The notes under the pieces were generated by a model. That model was not told the origin of the DNA. It made no database searches and was given only the letters and a program-made list of their open reading frames with translations. Position numbers and translations under genes: made by a program. From Drosophila persimilis (taxonomy: Eukaryota; Arthropoda; Insecta; Diptera; Drosophilidae), in the NCBI RefSeq assembly GCF_003286085.1, contig NW_020825294.1, forward strand, positions 6,882,001 through 6,946,000: 64,000 nt of DNA, read 5' to 3'. Of this stretch, positions 49,701 to 61,335 are shown piece after piece (positions within the stretch are counted from its first letter, which is position 1; each line of letters opens with the position of its first letter).

Positions 49701-52347
49701 GGAGGCTGTCGCCGAGTCGAGTGAAAAAAATACTGTGAAAATATACCCGGTAATAGTACAACCCGTCGCGTAGTTCATGAACTTTTGATAACACTTTAAA
49801 CACATGTAATATATATAAAAATATTTCATTAAAAAATATTCCAAAAATACTTTCGATTAGGGAAAAGCCATCAGAAAAGTTTCCAAACACACGGCATGAG
49901 CACACGGCATGAATGAGAATAAATAAAATTCCATGACAATGACCTCCTAAGCAGATAAATAGAGCTGCTCCTCCTCCACCTCCTCCATTAGCCCCCATAC
50001 GAAATGAGCGCAAACATTTTTTTTCAGCAAACCCAAAATCTTTATAAACAGAGAGGGTGAGGCTGAGAGAGAGCGAGAAAAAAAGAGAATCTAGAATAAA
50101 TAAAATATACACGTATAAGAGTAAACAAATACGTTTGTATGTACAGCTAGAATGTATTTTGGATGAAAGATAATGAAATAAAAACAAGTTCACTGCACGG
50201 AAGTCGGGAAAAAAAAATAATACTATTAGCAATCGGCGGGGGAGCGGGGGAACTCTCTCGGAGACAAGCGAAAATCGAAATAGAAATATCATAAGAAGTA
50301 GACAAAATAATTATAATTAAAATACAAAAACAACAATTTCCATACGTCATCGTTTCGGCTGGTAGGGGGAGGGGGGACGGTAGGCCGACAGGAATGATTA
50401 ATTGCAGATTTTGTAGGCAATTGGGGCAAAAGTGTGCACAGCGCGAAAGATAGAAAACATAAAAGCAAAGTGGAGGAAAAAACATAGAAAGATAGCGTGA
50501 GGAAAATATGGTGGCACTATAAAGATAAACCATTGAATGATGACAAAGATCTTAGGAATGAATGCCAACAAGATTGTATAAATATAAATAAAGAGGATGA
50601 TGGAAGGAAAAATTGGAAAAGATAAATAAATGTAAATATGGACAGGGGAATTAATGAATGGAAACGAAATAAAAACGTAGACAATTATATAGAATAGTCT
50701 GCGATAAAAATAAGCAAAATAAAAACAATTAAAAATGTACAGAAATATATAACTATAACTACAAATATTAAACATGACTTTGATAGGAAAAACGTGCCAT
50801 TTAAAGGTCAATAATACCTATAATTTTATTGAATAATTGAAAGGCTTAGTGTAGAAAATATCAAAAGACTAATTTATATTTTTTTATTATTATAGAAATA
50901 TAAAAAAATTAAAATGAAATTAATTATAAATGTTATAGTGTCGATAAAGAGATACAAATAAAGAGAGAATATTCCCATTAAAGCTGCTGAAAAGAACTCA
51001 TAGTATTTGTGGGACACACTGATGGATAGCCAATCATCAGATGGTCATTAGTTTCCCCTACCCCACACACCTCGCCATCGCCCTCGCCCCCTCCCCCATC
51101 CACAGTGCACTTACAAGCTTTAAATTAATTTCGATTCACTTCGAGTTTCGTTTTCATTTATTTCTCTTCCTTTTTTTTGTTTGCTTTTTTTGGGTAATTT
51201 TTCAAACCTGCTTCCCCCACGAGCAGCAGAGTGAAGCGCAGCAGAAGTTGCCGAAAAAAGTGCGAGATGCGAGCTGCGAGGCTTGAGATACATTTTATGG
51301 ACATCATCGTTAAAGTAATCAGCAGTAACAGCCAGAATCATCAGCTACAAAAAAAGAGAAGACCAGGCATCGCAGCCAGCGAAATAAAGTTAAAAGACTT
51401 TTAACCAAATTCAAGGTCAACTTCGTTTCAATAAATTGCAAACGGAATGGTGAAGGAAAAAAAAAAACAACAGTTGTGGGCAGAGCGGACACAGATACAA
51501 ATGGGCGGCAGCGGGGGGGGACTCTGAAGAAGAAGGAGATCTGCGACTTTTGACTGGCATGACGCAAATGAGTGGAGATATAAAAAAGAGTCAGCGGCTT
51601 ACCTGTAACTGAAACAATCTTCCCGTAAGCTCCCCTTCTTCCGAACTCGGGTCCCCAGCAACGAATTTTCAAGCGAATTTTTAGCGTGTTAATAAAGACT
51701 GTCGAAAATTTAAAGAATGGCTTTGATAAAGCAACAACAGAGACAGAAACAGAAACAGAGACAGAAAAAGAAGAACAACTGGTATAATAAATGCCTCAGT
51801 CGGCTCTGCCTCTCCTTCGATCCATGCCATGGCAGGCGATATATAATATAATAAAAAATGCAATTTTATTTTATTTACCCCCGAAAGAGCCGCAACGCCA
51901 AAAGTTTATACACACTTAGATATTCCTTTCGGATTTGTCACAATCAAAGGCCACATAAAAAAGGAGCAAATTGCCGAAACAGAGATCCGTGCCATTAAAA
52001 AGGAACATCAAATGCTGCCCAGACACAGAGATGAGACACATAAAGCTTAGAAAGAGCCACTTTATTCGAAGGACACAAACTTTTGTTCAATTAATATGGT
52101 TAAAAGTTTTCTAATTTTAGCCAAAAGTAGCAGACAGGATTTTTGACTATTTGCGGCATATTTGTAATTGTAAATCTTTTTTAACTTTTAGTAAAATGTA
52201 AGTAAAAACCGCAAAAATATATACCCATATGTGCTATATATTATTTCCAGCATTCATTTAAACTCTGCGCTTAATTTGTTTATTTTACCTGTTAACCAAT
52301 TTATTTCTGATAAATTGTTTATGTGTCGTTGGCACAGCACAGCACAG
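46786..52347. other. Non-coding stretch, no gene recognised
   Basis: An 18-bp palindrome at 47766. A long A-rich zone at 49990-50960, whose complement gives the longest open frame outside the gene (49570-50292, 240 aa, Phe/Leu/Ser-rich). GAAACAGAGACAG repeats at 51733-51768. The 51880-52060 block is repeat-poor and enhancer-like. No exon recognised. Confidence 0.5.
47766..47783. other. 18-bp perfect palindrome of ACGTAT units
   Basis: TACGTATACGTATACGTA is identical on both strands. Related ATTACGTATACG motifs occur at 28238 and 63472. Confidence 0.8.
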
Positions 52348-52371
52348 GTCTGGTCTGGTCTGGTCTGGTCT
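52348..52371. repeat. (GTCTG)n pentamer microsatellite
   Basis: Nearly five copies of GTCTG, preceded by a CAGCACAGCACAG run. Confidence 0.9.
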
Positions 52372-54489
52372 CGGCGCTGATGTTTCTCCTGCGGCTCTGC
52401 GGCTGCGGCTTTTGTTTGCACATTTTAAATGAGCTCCCTCCAGTCCATGTGCGAGTATTTTAAGTTCAATCAACTTTGCACCGCAGCCAAAACAGCCCAA
52501 AAACAGCCCAAAAGCAGCCACCACAACAATTGATTAATTAATGAATTATTTATTGAACATGCAGTAATCAAAGATGTGTGTTTTTTTCCCACCCCCCCAG
52601 TCCCCCGGTCCTCAGTCCCATGTCTTAACATTTCACGTTTTTGCATTAGTCGAGAATTGGTGGGGAAATTTTTGGAACAAAAAAATACCCAACTAAATAT
52701 TGGAATTCTGTGTTAATTTTGCTAAGGTTTTTCCATTTAAAACCTGTGTATATTGGAGGTTATTTTAAATAATTGCAAAAGTCTTTTAGAGTCTTTTATT
52801 AATCTTCAATCGCGATGGTCGTAAACTGGTCGTAAAAAAGAACCCAATGTAACCGATGTTATGCACAAATCTAATGACTTCGAGCTATCTGGGGGCTGAA
52901 CAAATTGCACACAAAAGATATAGATATCTTGCACAGCGTTTTACAGCGTCTGCTGAGATTCTGACTAGAACCAAGTGCATATATGTACATGGAATAAGTA
53001 TATACTCGTGTAGCCGTATGTGCGAATATATTGTGTATTTGTCGAGCTGTAGAAAACCTAAACATTTGCACTTCGCACACTTGTTAGAACCCGAACAAGA
53101 CACGTCCCCAGAAGAGAGGCAGAACGTCGAAAGAGAGGAGTAGAGCCCAGCTGCATGGTTTATCGCAGCAGCAGCAGCAGCGGCGGCGGCTTGAGCAGCT
53201 CCTCCACAATGCACTCGAATGCCCTTCATGACGGCAACCCTCCGTCCCAGCCTCAACCATAGCCAACCCCCCACCCTTTCGTCAGACTTTTTCGCTTGAA
53301 CTGTGTCAATGGCCTTGAAATTGTTTTGCGCCTTAGTTGTTCTTGCTTTTGTCGCCATCGTCGACATTGTGACTGTTGCTGTTGAGATTAGTGGAATTAT
53401 TGCACTTGCTTAGATCTGGCTGAGCCCATAAGGAAATGCATTCAAACGAGAGCAACTGTACGAAGATCGGAATACCCTTACAAAGAGCTTAGCGTCTATA
53501 GGGAAGCACCTCCAACCCTGGAGTCTCCCTTTGTGCGTCTTCAAAAATTCAACTAAGACTTTTGAAAGCGGAACAGTCCCCAATTCTCCAAGAGTATCTA
53601 AACTTTGGCGCGTTAGAGCGTCTCTTAGATGCACTTATTCTTGATTTGTGTGTTCCAGCAGCCCTGCGCCACAGTGCGTATGATTAATCTGCGGGATACG
53701 TTAGTCTGCACTTGGATAAATTATTCGTTGTTCAACCAAATGGCGTCATAGTTTCTTTGGTGTATCGAAGCGAGACCTGCATGTGGAGATGCCATTAGAG
53801 GCTGATCTCTCAGATCCCATTCCCCTCCGCCAAGCAGGAAGTGCGCGCCGTTTCGATTCTTTCCAGTGTTTCCTCTGCTTCGCTCTGTGTGGTTTTTCAT
53901 TGAATCGGTTTTTTTTTTTTTTTTATTATTGCTGTACTATAGTTTTGTGGAACAGGAAAAGCGATTGCGCTTCAAGGTCAGCAAAAGCCAACCGCATTAT
54001 TCTTCTCGTTGTTGGCTGCTGCTAATAATTTACAACAGCGATGATCCCCAGAGATGCTGGCTAATGATAATGATGTCTGGGTGTACGTTTTTCCATAGGT
54101 TTTTGCTGGTGTACACAGCGTCTAATAGTAGCTCAAAGATTCGATTGAATTAAATGAAAGAGTGGGGGCAAAATGGAAAGATAGAGGGTATCTCAGTACA
54201 AAGGGAAGCCTTCTATTTAAAGGTGTATTGTTGGGTTTTTCAGATAAAAGATAAAGTTAAGCGTTCAGACTTACCGAGTTTATGGAGAGACGACAGATTA
54301 TGCTGCAAATATAATACGAATAATCCTTTTTAATACCCAAACATTTCTGAAAAATAAAACAAAAAATATAATGAATCAGAAAGCTTTGGAAAAAGTGCTC
54401 CAGCTTAAGCAAATAAACAAAGATCGCTTCAGTTTGAGAAGGTCTAAAGACAAGTCCACCCAGACCAGGCCAAGTCCAAGTAGACTCTT
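52372..54489. other. Non-coding stretch, no gene recognised
   Basis: CAG/CGG triplets at 53164-53190, T-run at 53910-53923. Minus-strand frames (up to 160 aa at 52885-53367) include an Ala run from the triplets. Nothing recognisable. Confidence 0.5.
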
Positions 54490-54524
54490 GGCCCTGGCCC
54501 TGGCCCTGCCCCTGCCCCTGGCCC
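54490..54524. repeat. (CCCTGG/CCCCTG)n array
   Basis: About six hexamers. ACCCCTGAA repeats follow at 54701-54722. Confidence 0.9.
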
Positions 54525-56683
54525 GACTTGATGACTTCACTGAACCCACGACACCTCCGAGTTGGGCCATAAAAAAAAGTACTTCCAAAGTGCAGCAACA
54601 GCAGCTGAAACAAGACTTTAAGACCGAACAAGTGTTAATTTGTGGCCACATCAAGCCCAGAGCTCTCTTTGAACCCGGTCAACCCCTAAGTACAACGAAA
54701 AACCCCTGAAACCCCTGAAACCCTCAAGTACCAGTGCAACTCAGAGGCAAAAGCAAGTACATAAAACAACAACAAAAATTGAGAGATTAATACGAGACAA
54801 GCAAATGCAAAATACCAACCATAAACAAGTCGGGAATAAGTACGAGTATGTAACCGTACGATAAAGAGCAAAACAAAATTTATAATGCCTACACACTCGC
54901 CTCGGATAATTGTTTGCTTTTATTTTGTTCTTTTCGGTGCTGAGCCTGGCTCTTGAGTTGTGGCAATTAGGCCTGCAATTATTTATGTGTGTGGCTGAGA
55001 GGCACAACAAAACTTGAACTTCAGCCTGTCGGCACCTTGACGCTGGCTGGCTGGCTGGCTGGCTGTGATACGAGTAAGTATATCTGGTAATTGCCAACAT
55101 CAATTGCATTATGCATTACTCATACGCAGCATTGTCGCTCGTCTCTCCGACTGCGACTGCCGACTGCGACTGCTGTGTGGTTAGCCTTAGGCCAGAGGCT
55201 CGAGCCAAGATCGAGAAAAGCTAATGCTCAATCGCATGACATTGTAAGAAAATGCAGTTGCACTTGATGCTGCCAACTAAAGATTCGAGATGGGATGAGA
55301 TGACATGAGAGGAAAGCGTTTAGCTTCAGTCAAATGATTCTGTAATACCCAGTACTCGGGGATTAGTCAAGTGCATTGTATTCCTGGTTAGGTATGCAAC
55401 AGCTAGAAAGAAAGAACCTTCTCAGGATCCAGAATCAACTGAACTGTCCGTCTAGTGGGATATTTTAAAGATCCCCCCTAAGTCGCCAGATATTTTGGTG
55501 AATATTCAAACTAAATTCGGGGCTGATTCCAGATCATAAAAGCGTAAAGGGTATCCCATAGTCGAAGTACCAGCTCAAGCCTTCTTCCATGATATTTTTT
55601 TTCGTTTTAGTGTAAGATTTCCAGTTTACCATGAAACGGGACACAGCTGCCTGGCTGGTCTCAGAGTTAGCCTCTCCCATGGTCGCGTTTTTGAACCATT
55701 TTCGCCCAGAGAGAGGGAGACCGAGACACTGACATTCGAATTTGTTCGGGGCCAAAACCCGTTGTGCAACATTTTGTGGCCGCCGCATTTGGCCAGACGA
55801 CAGCGACGACGACGACAACGACGACGATGACGATGATGATGCAGCCGCACAACCTTGACCCGGTTCTACTTCTAGCCTTAGCCTGGCTTAGACACCAGTC
55901 GACTCCTAACCTCCATTCGTGCTTGATTAGCCTTTAACTATTGGCTCAGCTTTCAGACAGTCACAGACTCAGACACAGATTTTAATTAGCATTTCCGCAC
56001 GTTCGCCCATTTAGCTGTTGTCAATGAGGATTGCCCCATTCCTGGTCCTGGGCCAATCTATTTAAGCAAAAAGTGTGAGAAAGTGCGAGAAAGTGTGGGA
56101 CAGGGAACACGGAAGGAAGGAGGAACTGTTGCTCCTTGAGCCTGAGATGAAGAGAAACCTAATTAAAAGTGTTCCTTGAACTTGCCGCCTGAAAGGCTTC
56201 AACATGGATTAATGCCTCCGGTTGCCAGCTCCGCTCCCGAGTTAACACTTTAAGTCCTCCATCAGCAAGTCCGTAAGTTGCTCGAGGGCTCCGCATTGGT
56301 TTCTTGGCGGTGGGCGGGGGGCGGCAGAGGAGGCAGGGTCCGGGACGAAGGACGAAGACATCAAGATGCAAAAGTTTTCAATTAGACAATTTTCTCATTT
56401 ACATTTCAAATGAATTTGTTGCGCCACTTGCGTCTGAGTTGTGCGTATCTTAATTGGCTTTTATGGGCGCACATTTTGGTCAGCGAATGAATTTTCTTTG
56501 CTACTTACATAAGCGATACTTGTATTATATCTGGTACAAAGTATATATACTTTTATTTACTGTTGAATGTGAGAGAACATTTTCTGATTTATCTGCATTT
56601 AAGATTTAATTAATGAAAGAAGATATTGCAGAAAAATAATAATTTAAATTCAAATATTTGTATGTCGGGCTTTCACTAAAGTC
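54525..56683. other. Non-coding stretch, no gene recognised
   Basis: CTGG array at 55042, CGACTGC direct repeats at 55150-55172, and a GACGACGACGATGAC run at 55798-55840 whose complement gives a spurious Arg/His/Val-rich frame. The rest is unremarkable. Confidence 0.5.
55042..55064. repeat. (CTGG)n microsatellite
   Basis: Five perfect CTGG tetranucleotides with a partial sixth. Confidence 0.95.
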
Positions 56684-57306
56684 TTGATCCAAGGTCGGTT
56701 TTCAGTTCACTCCGCGGTGTGCAGAAAGCTACAAGTTCCACTACTCTCTGAGTATGCCCAAAACCATCCCTCTAAGGCACTCTTTTTCTGCGACGCAAAC
56801 ACAATGGTCGCTCTATCTCTTTCTTGCCCACGCACGCTCAGCGCGCGCTCTCTTTTGATCCTCTCTGAGCGAGTCGCACGCTCTCACCCACACCTACTAA
56901 GCAATGGGATAGACAGTGGACAAGAATGAGCATGCACAGCTATGGGTTAGGCAGTGGACAATAACAAGCGGTAAATTGTAGCGAAGGCAACGAAGGCGAA
57001 CACTGCGAACAATTTCGAGGTGTACACTGAGAATAATATTAGGATCCGATATGTATACATTGTATTTATATAATATAAATTGTATTTTGTGTTAGAAAGA
57101 GAAGGGATGGACATTACATGTCCATAAAAAAAAAAACACCAGATAATACGAACAAGGCTTTTGTAATCAAGGGCTTATTTAGGAGGAAAGGCATCATTTA
57201 AATAAATTTTCCCCAATTTATTTACCCACCCTCGTTACAATATTCGAACTCCAACCCTAACCACCCTTCTTTTTCCCAAGTCCTTAACCAACTGTTGCCG
57301 CAAAGC
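56684..57306. other. IFT70 upstream flank
   Basis: No gene seen. At 56810-56890 the DNA switches to CT-rich and GC-rich sequence (repeated TCTCT, GCGCGC, and GAGC/GAGTCGCAC motifs), which resembles fly promoter or insulator DNA. An AT-rich stretch follows at 57030-57220. This could be the promoter of an unseen divergent transcript, but no ORF or exon supports one. Confidence 0.3.
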
Positions 57307-57320
57307 GTTGCCATGCCACC
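57307..57320 (+). promoter_or_regulatory. Candidate X-box (RFX site) of the IFT70 gene
   Basis: The sequence GTTGCCATGCCACC matches the canonical palindromic X-box GTTGCCATGGCAAC at 12 of 14 positions. The left half-site is perfect and the right half has two mismatches. It lies 106 bp before the start codon, the usual distance for ciliary genes bound by RFX/DAF-19. Two more perfect half-sites flank it: GTTGCC at 57294-57299 and its complement GGCAAC at 57348-57353. RFX control of this gene is inferred from motif and position only. Confidence 0.6.
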
Positions 57321-57390
57321 CAAGCGACAACGAACAGGAGTAACGCTGGCAACCCTCGTCCAACAACCAAAACAAATGATTAGCCGATGA
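57313..57390 (+). other. Possible upstream ORF (25 codons) before IFT70
   Basis: An ATG inside the X-box opens a 25-codon reading frame that begins MPPKRQRTG and stops at 57388-57390, 36 bp before the IFT70 ATG. A second upstream ATG at 57376 is in the same frame. A third at 57387 starts a different frame that overlaps the main start. These matter only if transcription begins upstream of them. With an X-box here, the start site is more likely downstream, so this is probably untranslated or promoter DNA. Confidence 0.2.
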
Positions 57391-57426
57391 AAATTGACAT
57401 TAGCTGGCTGGAACTCTTGAAGAAAC

Positions 57427-59631
57427 ATGCTGCATCAGGGAATCATCTTGCGCGAGGGACATGTCACCCGAACCATATACAATCTGGTAGGGCATCAAAA
57501 TAATACTAACGAATCCACAAAAACTAATGGGGACTTCTTCAGATCAAGGACAAACGCTATGAGGATGTGATCGAGTGCATAACGAACATTGGCGAGGCAG
57601 CCAATACAAGAGCGGGCCTGTCCACCTTGGGACATTGCTACTACCACGCCCAGAAGTACGAGGAGGCGGCCACCTGCTACGAGCAGCTCTGCCAGCTGGC
57701 CCCCAAGGAAGCCAAGTACAGGTAGGCCTGTCCCGATTGATTTGAAGAGGGATTACTGAAGATCCCCCTTTAGATTCTACTACGCCCAGTCGCTCTACCA
57801 GGCTGGCATCTTTGCGGAGGCATTGAGAGTCCTGAAACAGATCAGTGACCAGGAAGAGGAGCTGCGGGAGCATTGCCTGCAGCTGCAGAGTGCCATTCTG
57901 TACTCAAGCGAGGACTATGCCGGGGCCCAGAGTTTGCTGAATCAGCGTGCGGGTGGCACCGCGGATACCCTCAATGATGAAGGATGTCTGCTCTATCAGG
58001 CCGATCAGCATGAGTCGGCGGTTCAGCGGTTCCAGGCCGCCCTGCAGGTGGGCGGCTTTAATCCTCTGGTGGCCTACAATGTGGCCTTGGCCCACTTTCA
58101 GCGGAAGCAGCGGGCCCAGGCCCTCGACTACACCTCGGAGATTGTGGAGCGGGGAGTGCGAAATCACCCAGAACTAGGTATTGGCGCCCAGGTGGACACC
58201 GACGGCAGTGCGCGGAGTGTGGGCAATCCCATAACGATGGCCATGTCCGGCATAACGCAGGCTCTCAATCTGAAGGCTGCGCTGGAGTATCAGGACGGAA
58301 ATGAGGAGGGTGCTCGGGAAGCTCTGCTCGATCTGCCGCCGCGGGCCGAGAGCGAACTGGATCCGGTAACGCTCCACAATATGGCCCTCACCGATGTCCA
58401 GGGTCCTGTGGCGGGTCTCCGCAAGCTGGCCTTCCTCCTCCAGCTGGGAGCTCCCTCCTGTCCCAAGGAGACCTTCGCCAATATCCTGCTCATTTGCTGC
58501 CGCCACGAGCTGTACGAGACGGCCGCCGATATCCTGGCAGAGCACACCGATCTCACCTACAAGTATCTATCGCAGTATCTGTACGAGCTGCTGGACGCCC
58601 TGATCACCGCCCAGACCAGCGTCGAGCTGGCCGAGAAGAAGCTGGGAACCCTGGCCTCCAGTCTGGCTGGGAAGCTGCGCAGCCTGGCCGCCAAGGTGCA
58701 GGAGGTGCGGGCCACCAATGAGCAGCATGCCCTGAGGGATGCCCTCAAGGACTACGAACAGGCACTGGAACTGTGAGTAACCTCTAAAAACCTCTAGAAT
58801 CTAGAATTCCAATACGATCTATCTCCTGCTGCCACAGATATCTGCCGGTGGTTATGGCACGTGCCTGGATCTCCTGGCGCGACGACGATTTCGTTGGAGC
58901 GGAACGTGAGTTCCACTCGAGTGCCGAGTTCTGCTCAGAGAATGCTGTGTGGCGCCTCAATGCCGGCCATGTGCTCTTCATGCAGGGCGACAAATACAAC
59001 GAGGCGGCGGCCTTCTACGAACCGATTGTGCGCCAGCACTCCGATGATGTGAGATCTCTAATCCACAAATATTTCCTAGACTTATTCGCTAACCCCCTCT
59101 TCCATACCCATTCAGATCATGTCCGTTTCAGCTGCTGTGCTGGCCAACCTCTGTGTATCGTACATCATGACCTTTCAGAACGAGGAGGCCGAGGAGCTGA
59201 TGCGGAAAGTGGAGAAGGCCGAGGAGCTCAAGGGCAACCTGGGCAAGCAGTACCACCATCTGTGCATTGTCAATCTGGTTGTGGGCACCCTCTACTGCGC
59301 CAAATCCAACTACGAGTTCGGCCTGACACGGATTGCCCACGCCCTGGAGGGTGGTGCCGGTGGCAGGCTCTATGCGGATACCTGGCTCCACGTGAAACGC
59401 TGCATCCTCGGGCTGCTCACGGGCATGGCCAAGCAGAACATCATCCTGCCCTACACCGCTGTGCAGGAAGTCCTCGGCTTCCTCAGATCCTGTGAGGCTT
59501 ATGGCTTGTTTACGCCGGCTAATATTTTCACTGCCACGGAACAGGTGCCCGAGGAGCCGCTGACCATTGGATTGGAGGCCCGGAAATTGAGATTGTTGCT
59601 GCTCAAACTCAGCGAGTATGAAAATTGTTGA
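57427..59631 (+). CDS. IFT70/TTC30 family intraflagellar transport protein (five exons, 654 aa)
   Basis: Exons are 57427-57486, 57543-57721, 57774-58772, 58838-59048 and 59116-59631. All four introns (56, 52, 65 and 67 bp) are GT-AG, and the joined frame is open for 654 residues, close to the ~665 aa of vertebrate TTC30A/B. The start ATG has A at -3 and an in-frame TGA nine bases upstream (57418-57420), so the N-terminus is bounded. Residues 41-74 form a textbook TPR (Leu-Gly at 7-8, Tyr at 11, Ala at 20, Tyr at 24, Pro at 32 of the repeat). TPR-like helices follow at about 81-130, 143-206 and 240-300, a helical coiled-coil-like stretch at 355-412, and TPRs again at 413-480. The C-terminal third holds the family motifs NEEAEELMRK, HLCIVNLV and GTLYCAKSNYEFG. 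Family knowledge: IFT70 is an IFT-B core subunit that wraps IFT52 and contacts IFT88, carries cargo along axonemes, and is needed for tubulin modification (DYF-1/Fleer). The D. melanogaster orthologue is probably CG5142 (from memory). The frame is intact, with no damage seen. Confidence 0.95.
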
Positions 59632-59800
59632 ATTTCCAATGGAAATTCTTTTGCACTGCGAAGGAAAATTTAGTTTAAACGGACCAGCAGAAACGGTTCA
59701 AATATTTAATCTAGATGGAAATATATTCTGCAGAAAACTCTATCATGTTTTTGTATATTTTTGAATTTAAAATATAAAATAAAATATAAAATTGTGATTT
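59632..59800 (+). other. IFT70 3' UTR (approximate end)
   Basis: AT-rich sequence directly after the stop codon. It ends in a run of AATATAAAATAAAATATAAAA that supplies the polyadenylation signal, followed by a GT/T-rich stretch (GTTTTTCCC) that could be the downstream element. The exact cleavage site is inferred. Confidence 0.5.
59778..59783 (+). terminator. Polyadenylation signal AATAAA for IFT70
   Basis: A canonical AATAAA hexamer starts 147 bp after the stop codon. A second AATAAA at 59849-59854 in better-defined context could serve as an alternative distal site. Confidence 0.55.
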
Positions 59801-59854
59801 TATAAGCCTTGTTTTTCCCTCAGTGTAAGCATTCATTATATTTTCATCAATAAA

Positions 59855-61230
59855 AATTGTGTGATGAAAGCCCCGAATCAGTTCTTTCTCTTTCAATTTC
59901 CATCTCCTTCGTTCCTCCTGCCATTTCCGAAATATGTCTCGGAAATCCTTCAAAGCAGGACAACAGCAACACAAAAAATCTTCTTGGAAAAACCACCTCA
60001 GGGATCAACTTGTCTTAGCTCTGTGACAGCTGGAAATCCAAAGGACTTGCCGGGCGAAACAAGCAAAATACAGAGCAGAGGGCATGAAGTGATAAATATA
60101 AATTACCAGTGAAAGAGCAGAGAAATCTGTCATAAATCACATTAATGACAGATTTTCATCAGACGGGCTCGGGTTCCCGGCCAGAACAGGAAGTGGATTG
60201 TCTAGCAATCTATTGAAAAGAAAGAACCTGTTCGACACGTGCTTTTCCCATGGAATTCCGTACTCTCTTGTGGTACTCCCGCACGGTTCTGCTCGGCGAG
60301 CACGTGAGCACTCACGCGTTCGATTTGACAACGTGTTTATGTCGCAGCTCAATTTCCCATTGACAGCATCATCATCATCATCGTCTTGGGCATCGTCATC
60401 AATGGGGCAGCAGCATAGAAAAATGGCGACAACAAAAACGCTTAACAAGCACTTTAAGCTGGCTGGTGGCATGCCACGCATTCAGCGGCGCATCCCCATC
60501 CACAGCACCATCCTCAGCCCCATCATCATCAGCATTGATGTTGTCATTATACTCATCGACATCCTCCTTGTCATTACGCGGCGCATACGAGAAAGGACAA
60601 AAAAAACAAGGAGGAGGGAAATATGTACATACGCAACATGAAAACACTTGTCATTAACGCAAACAGACAGAAACACTCTTCCACTCACACCCCGCACACA
60701 TCCCAAATATGTACACCCCCATTCCAAGGAGGACCCACAGATACACCCATATACCAACTTGGGGTTGAACTATGGCGCCTGCAACAGACTCTAAAAGAGC
60801 TTGTAACACCTTTTTGTGCGCGAAATTTAGTGGATACCCTCCAGACGGAAGGTACTCGAATTATGAGATAAAATATGTAATGAACGATAAGGAAAATTAT
60901 TATTATAATGATCCAAAGAATAAAGATTACAAATAATCTGTTAATGATTGAAAAATTAAGGAAAAATTAGCAAGATATCTGAGAAAAGAACTGCCAGCTA
61001 AGAAGGGACTGCCTCTCGCCAGGATCCAATCATATCTGGAGGAAAGAGGCCTTTAGAACCTATTTTGAATAGCACTTAATAGACAGATTAATATAGCTAA
61101 TATATTGAGACACATACACATATGTATATCAATAGACCTTTCAGAAAATATGATGCAATTTTTATAAGTCTTATTATAAGACGTTTTCTCTATATGAATT
61201 CTCTGACATATGTATGCTCTCATTTACCTT
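59855..61230. other. Non-coding stretch downstream of IFT70, no gene recognised
   Basis: ATC triplets at 60367-60386 and 60522-60535. A GATACCC-type fragment lies near 60832 (TAGTGGATACCCTCCAGACGG). Overlapping frames at 60137-60757 are Asp/Met/Ser-rich translations of the ATC runs. Confidence 0.5.
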
Positions 61231-61335
61231 ATGTCATTGATTTATAATTAGATAATTATGAGCTTAATTTATTTATGGAATGCACTTGTCATTAAAGTAA
61301 TTATTAATTAGTGATTAGATATTTGTGATTATGGT
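61231..61335. promoter_or_regulatory. Homeodomain-motif AT-rich block (candidate enhancer core)
   Basis: TATAATTAGATAATTATGAGC, CTTAATTTATTTATGG and GTAATTATTAATTAGTGATTAG within 100 bp, in unique-looking DNA. Four or more TAATTA/ATTAG cores. Whether it serves IFT70 or a more distant gene cannot be told. Confidence 0.35.

Noticed and set aside
49570-50292. Longest open frame outside the gene, 240 aa, minus strand
   Set aside because: Composed of Phe/Leu/Ser/Ile-rich low-complexity sequence produced by an A-rich + strand. No domain, no coding bias, no splice context.
57544-58748. Minus-strand and alternate-frame open frames over the IFT70 exons
   Set aside because: Shadow frames of a GC-rich coding exon. 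The plus-strand frame has TPR homology and proper splice junctions.
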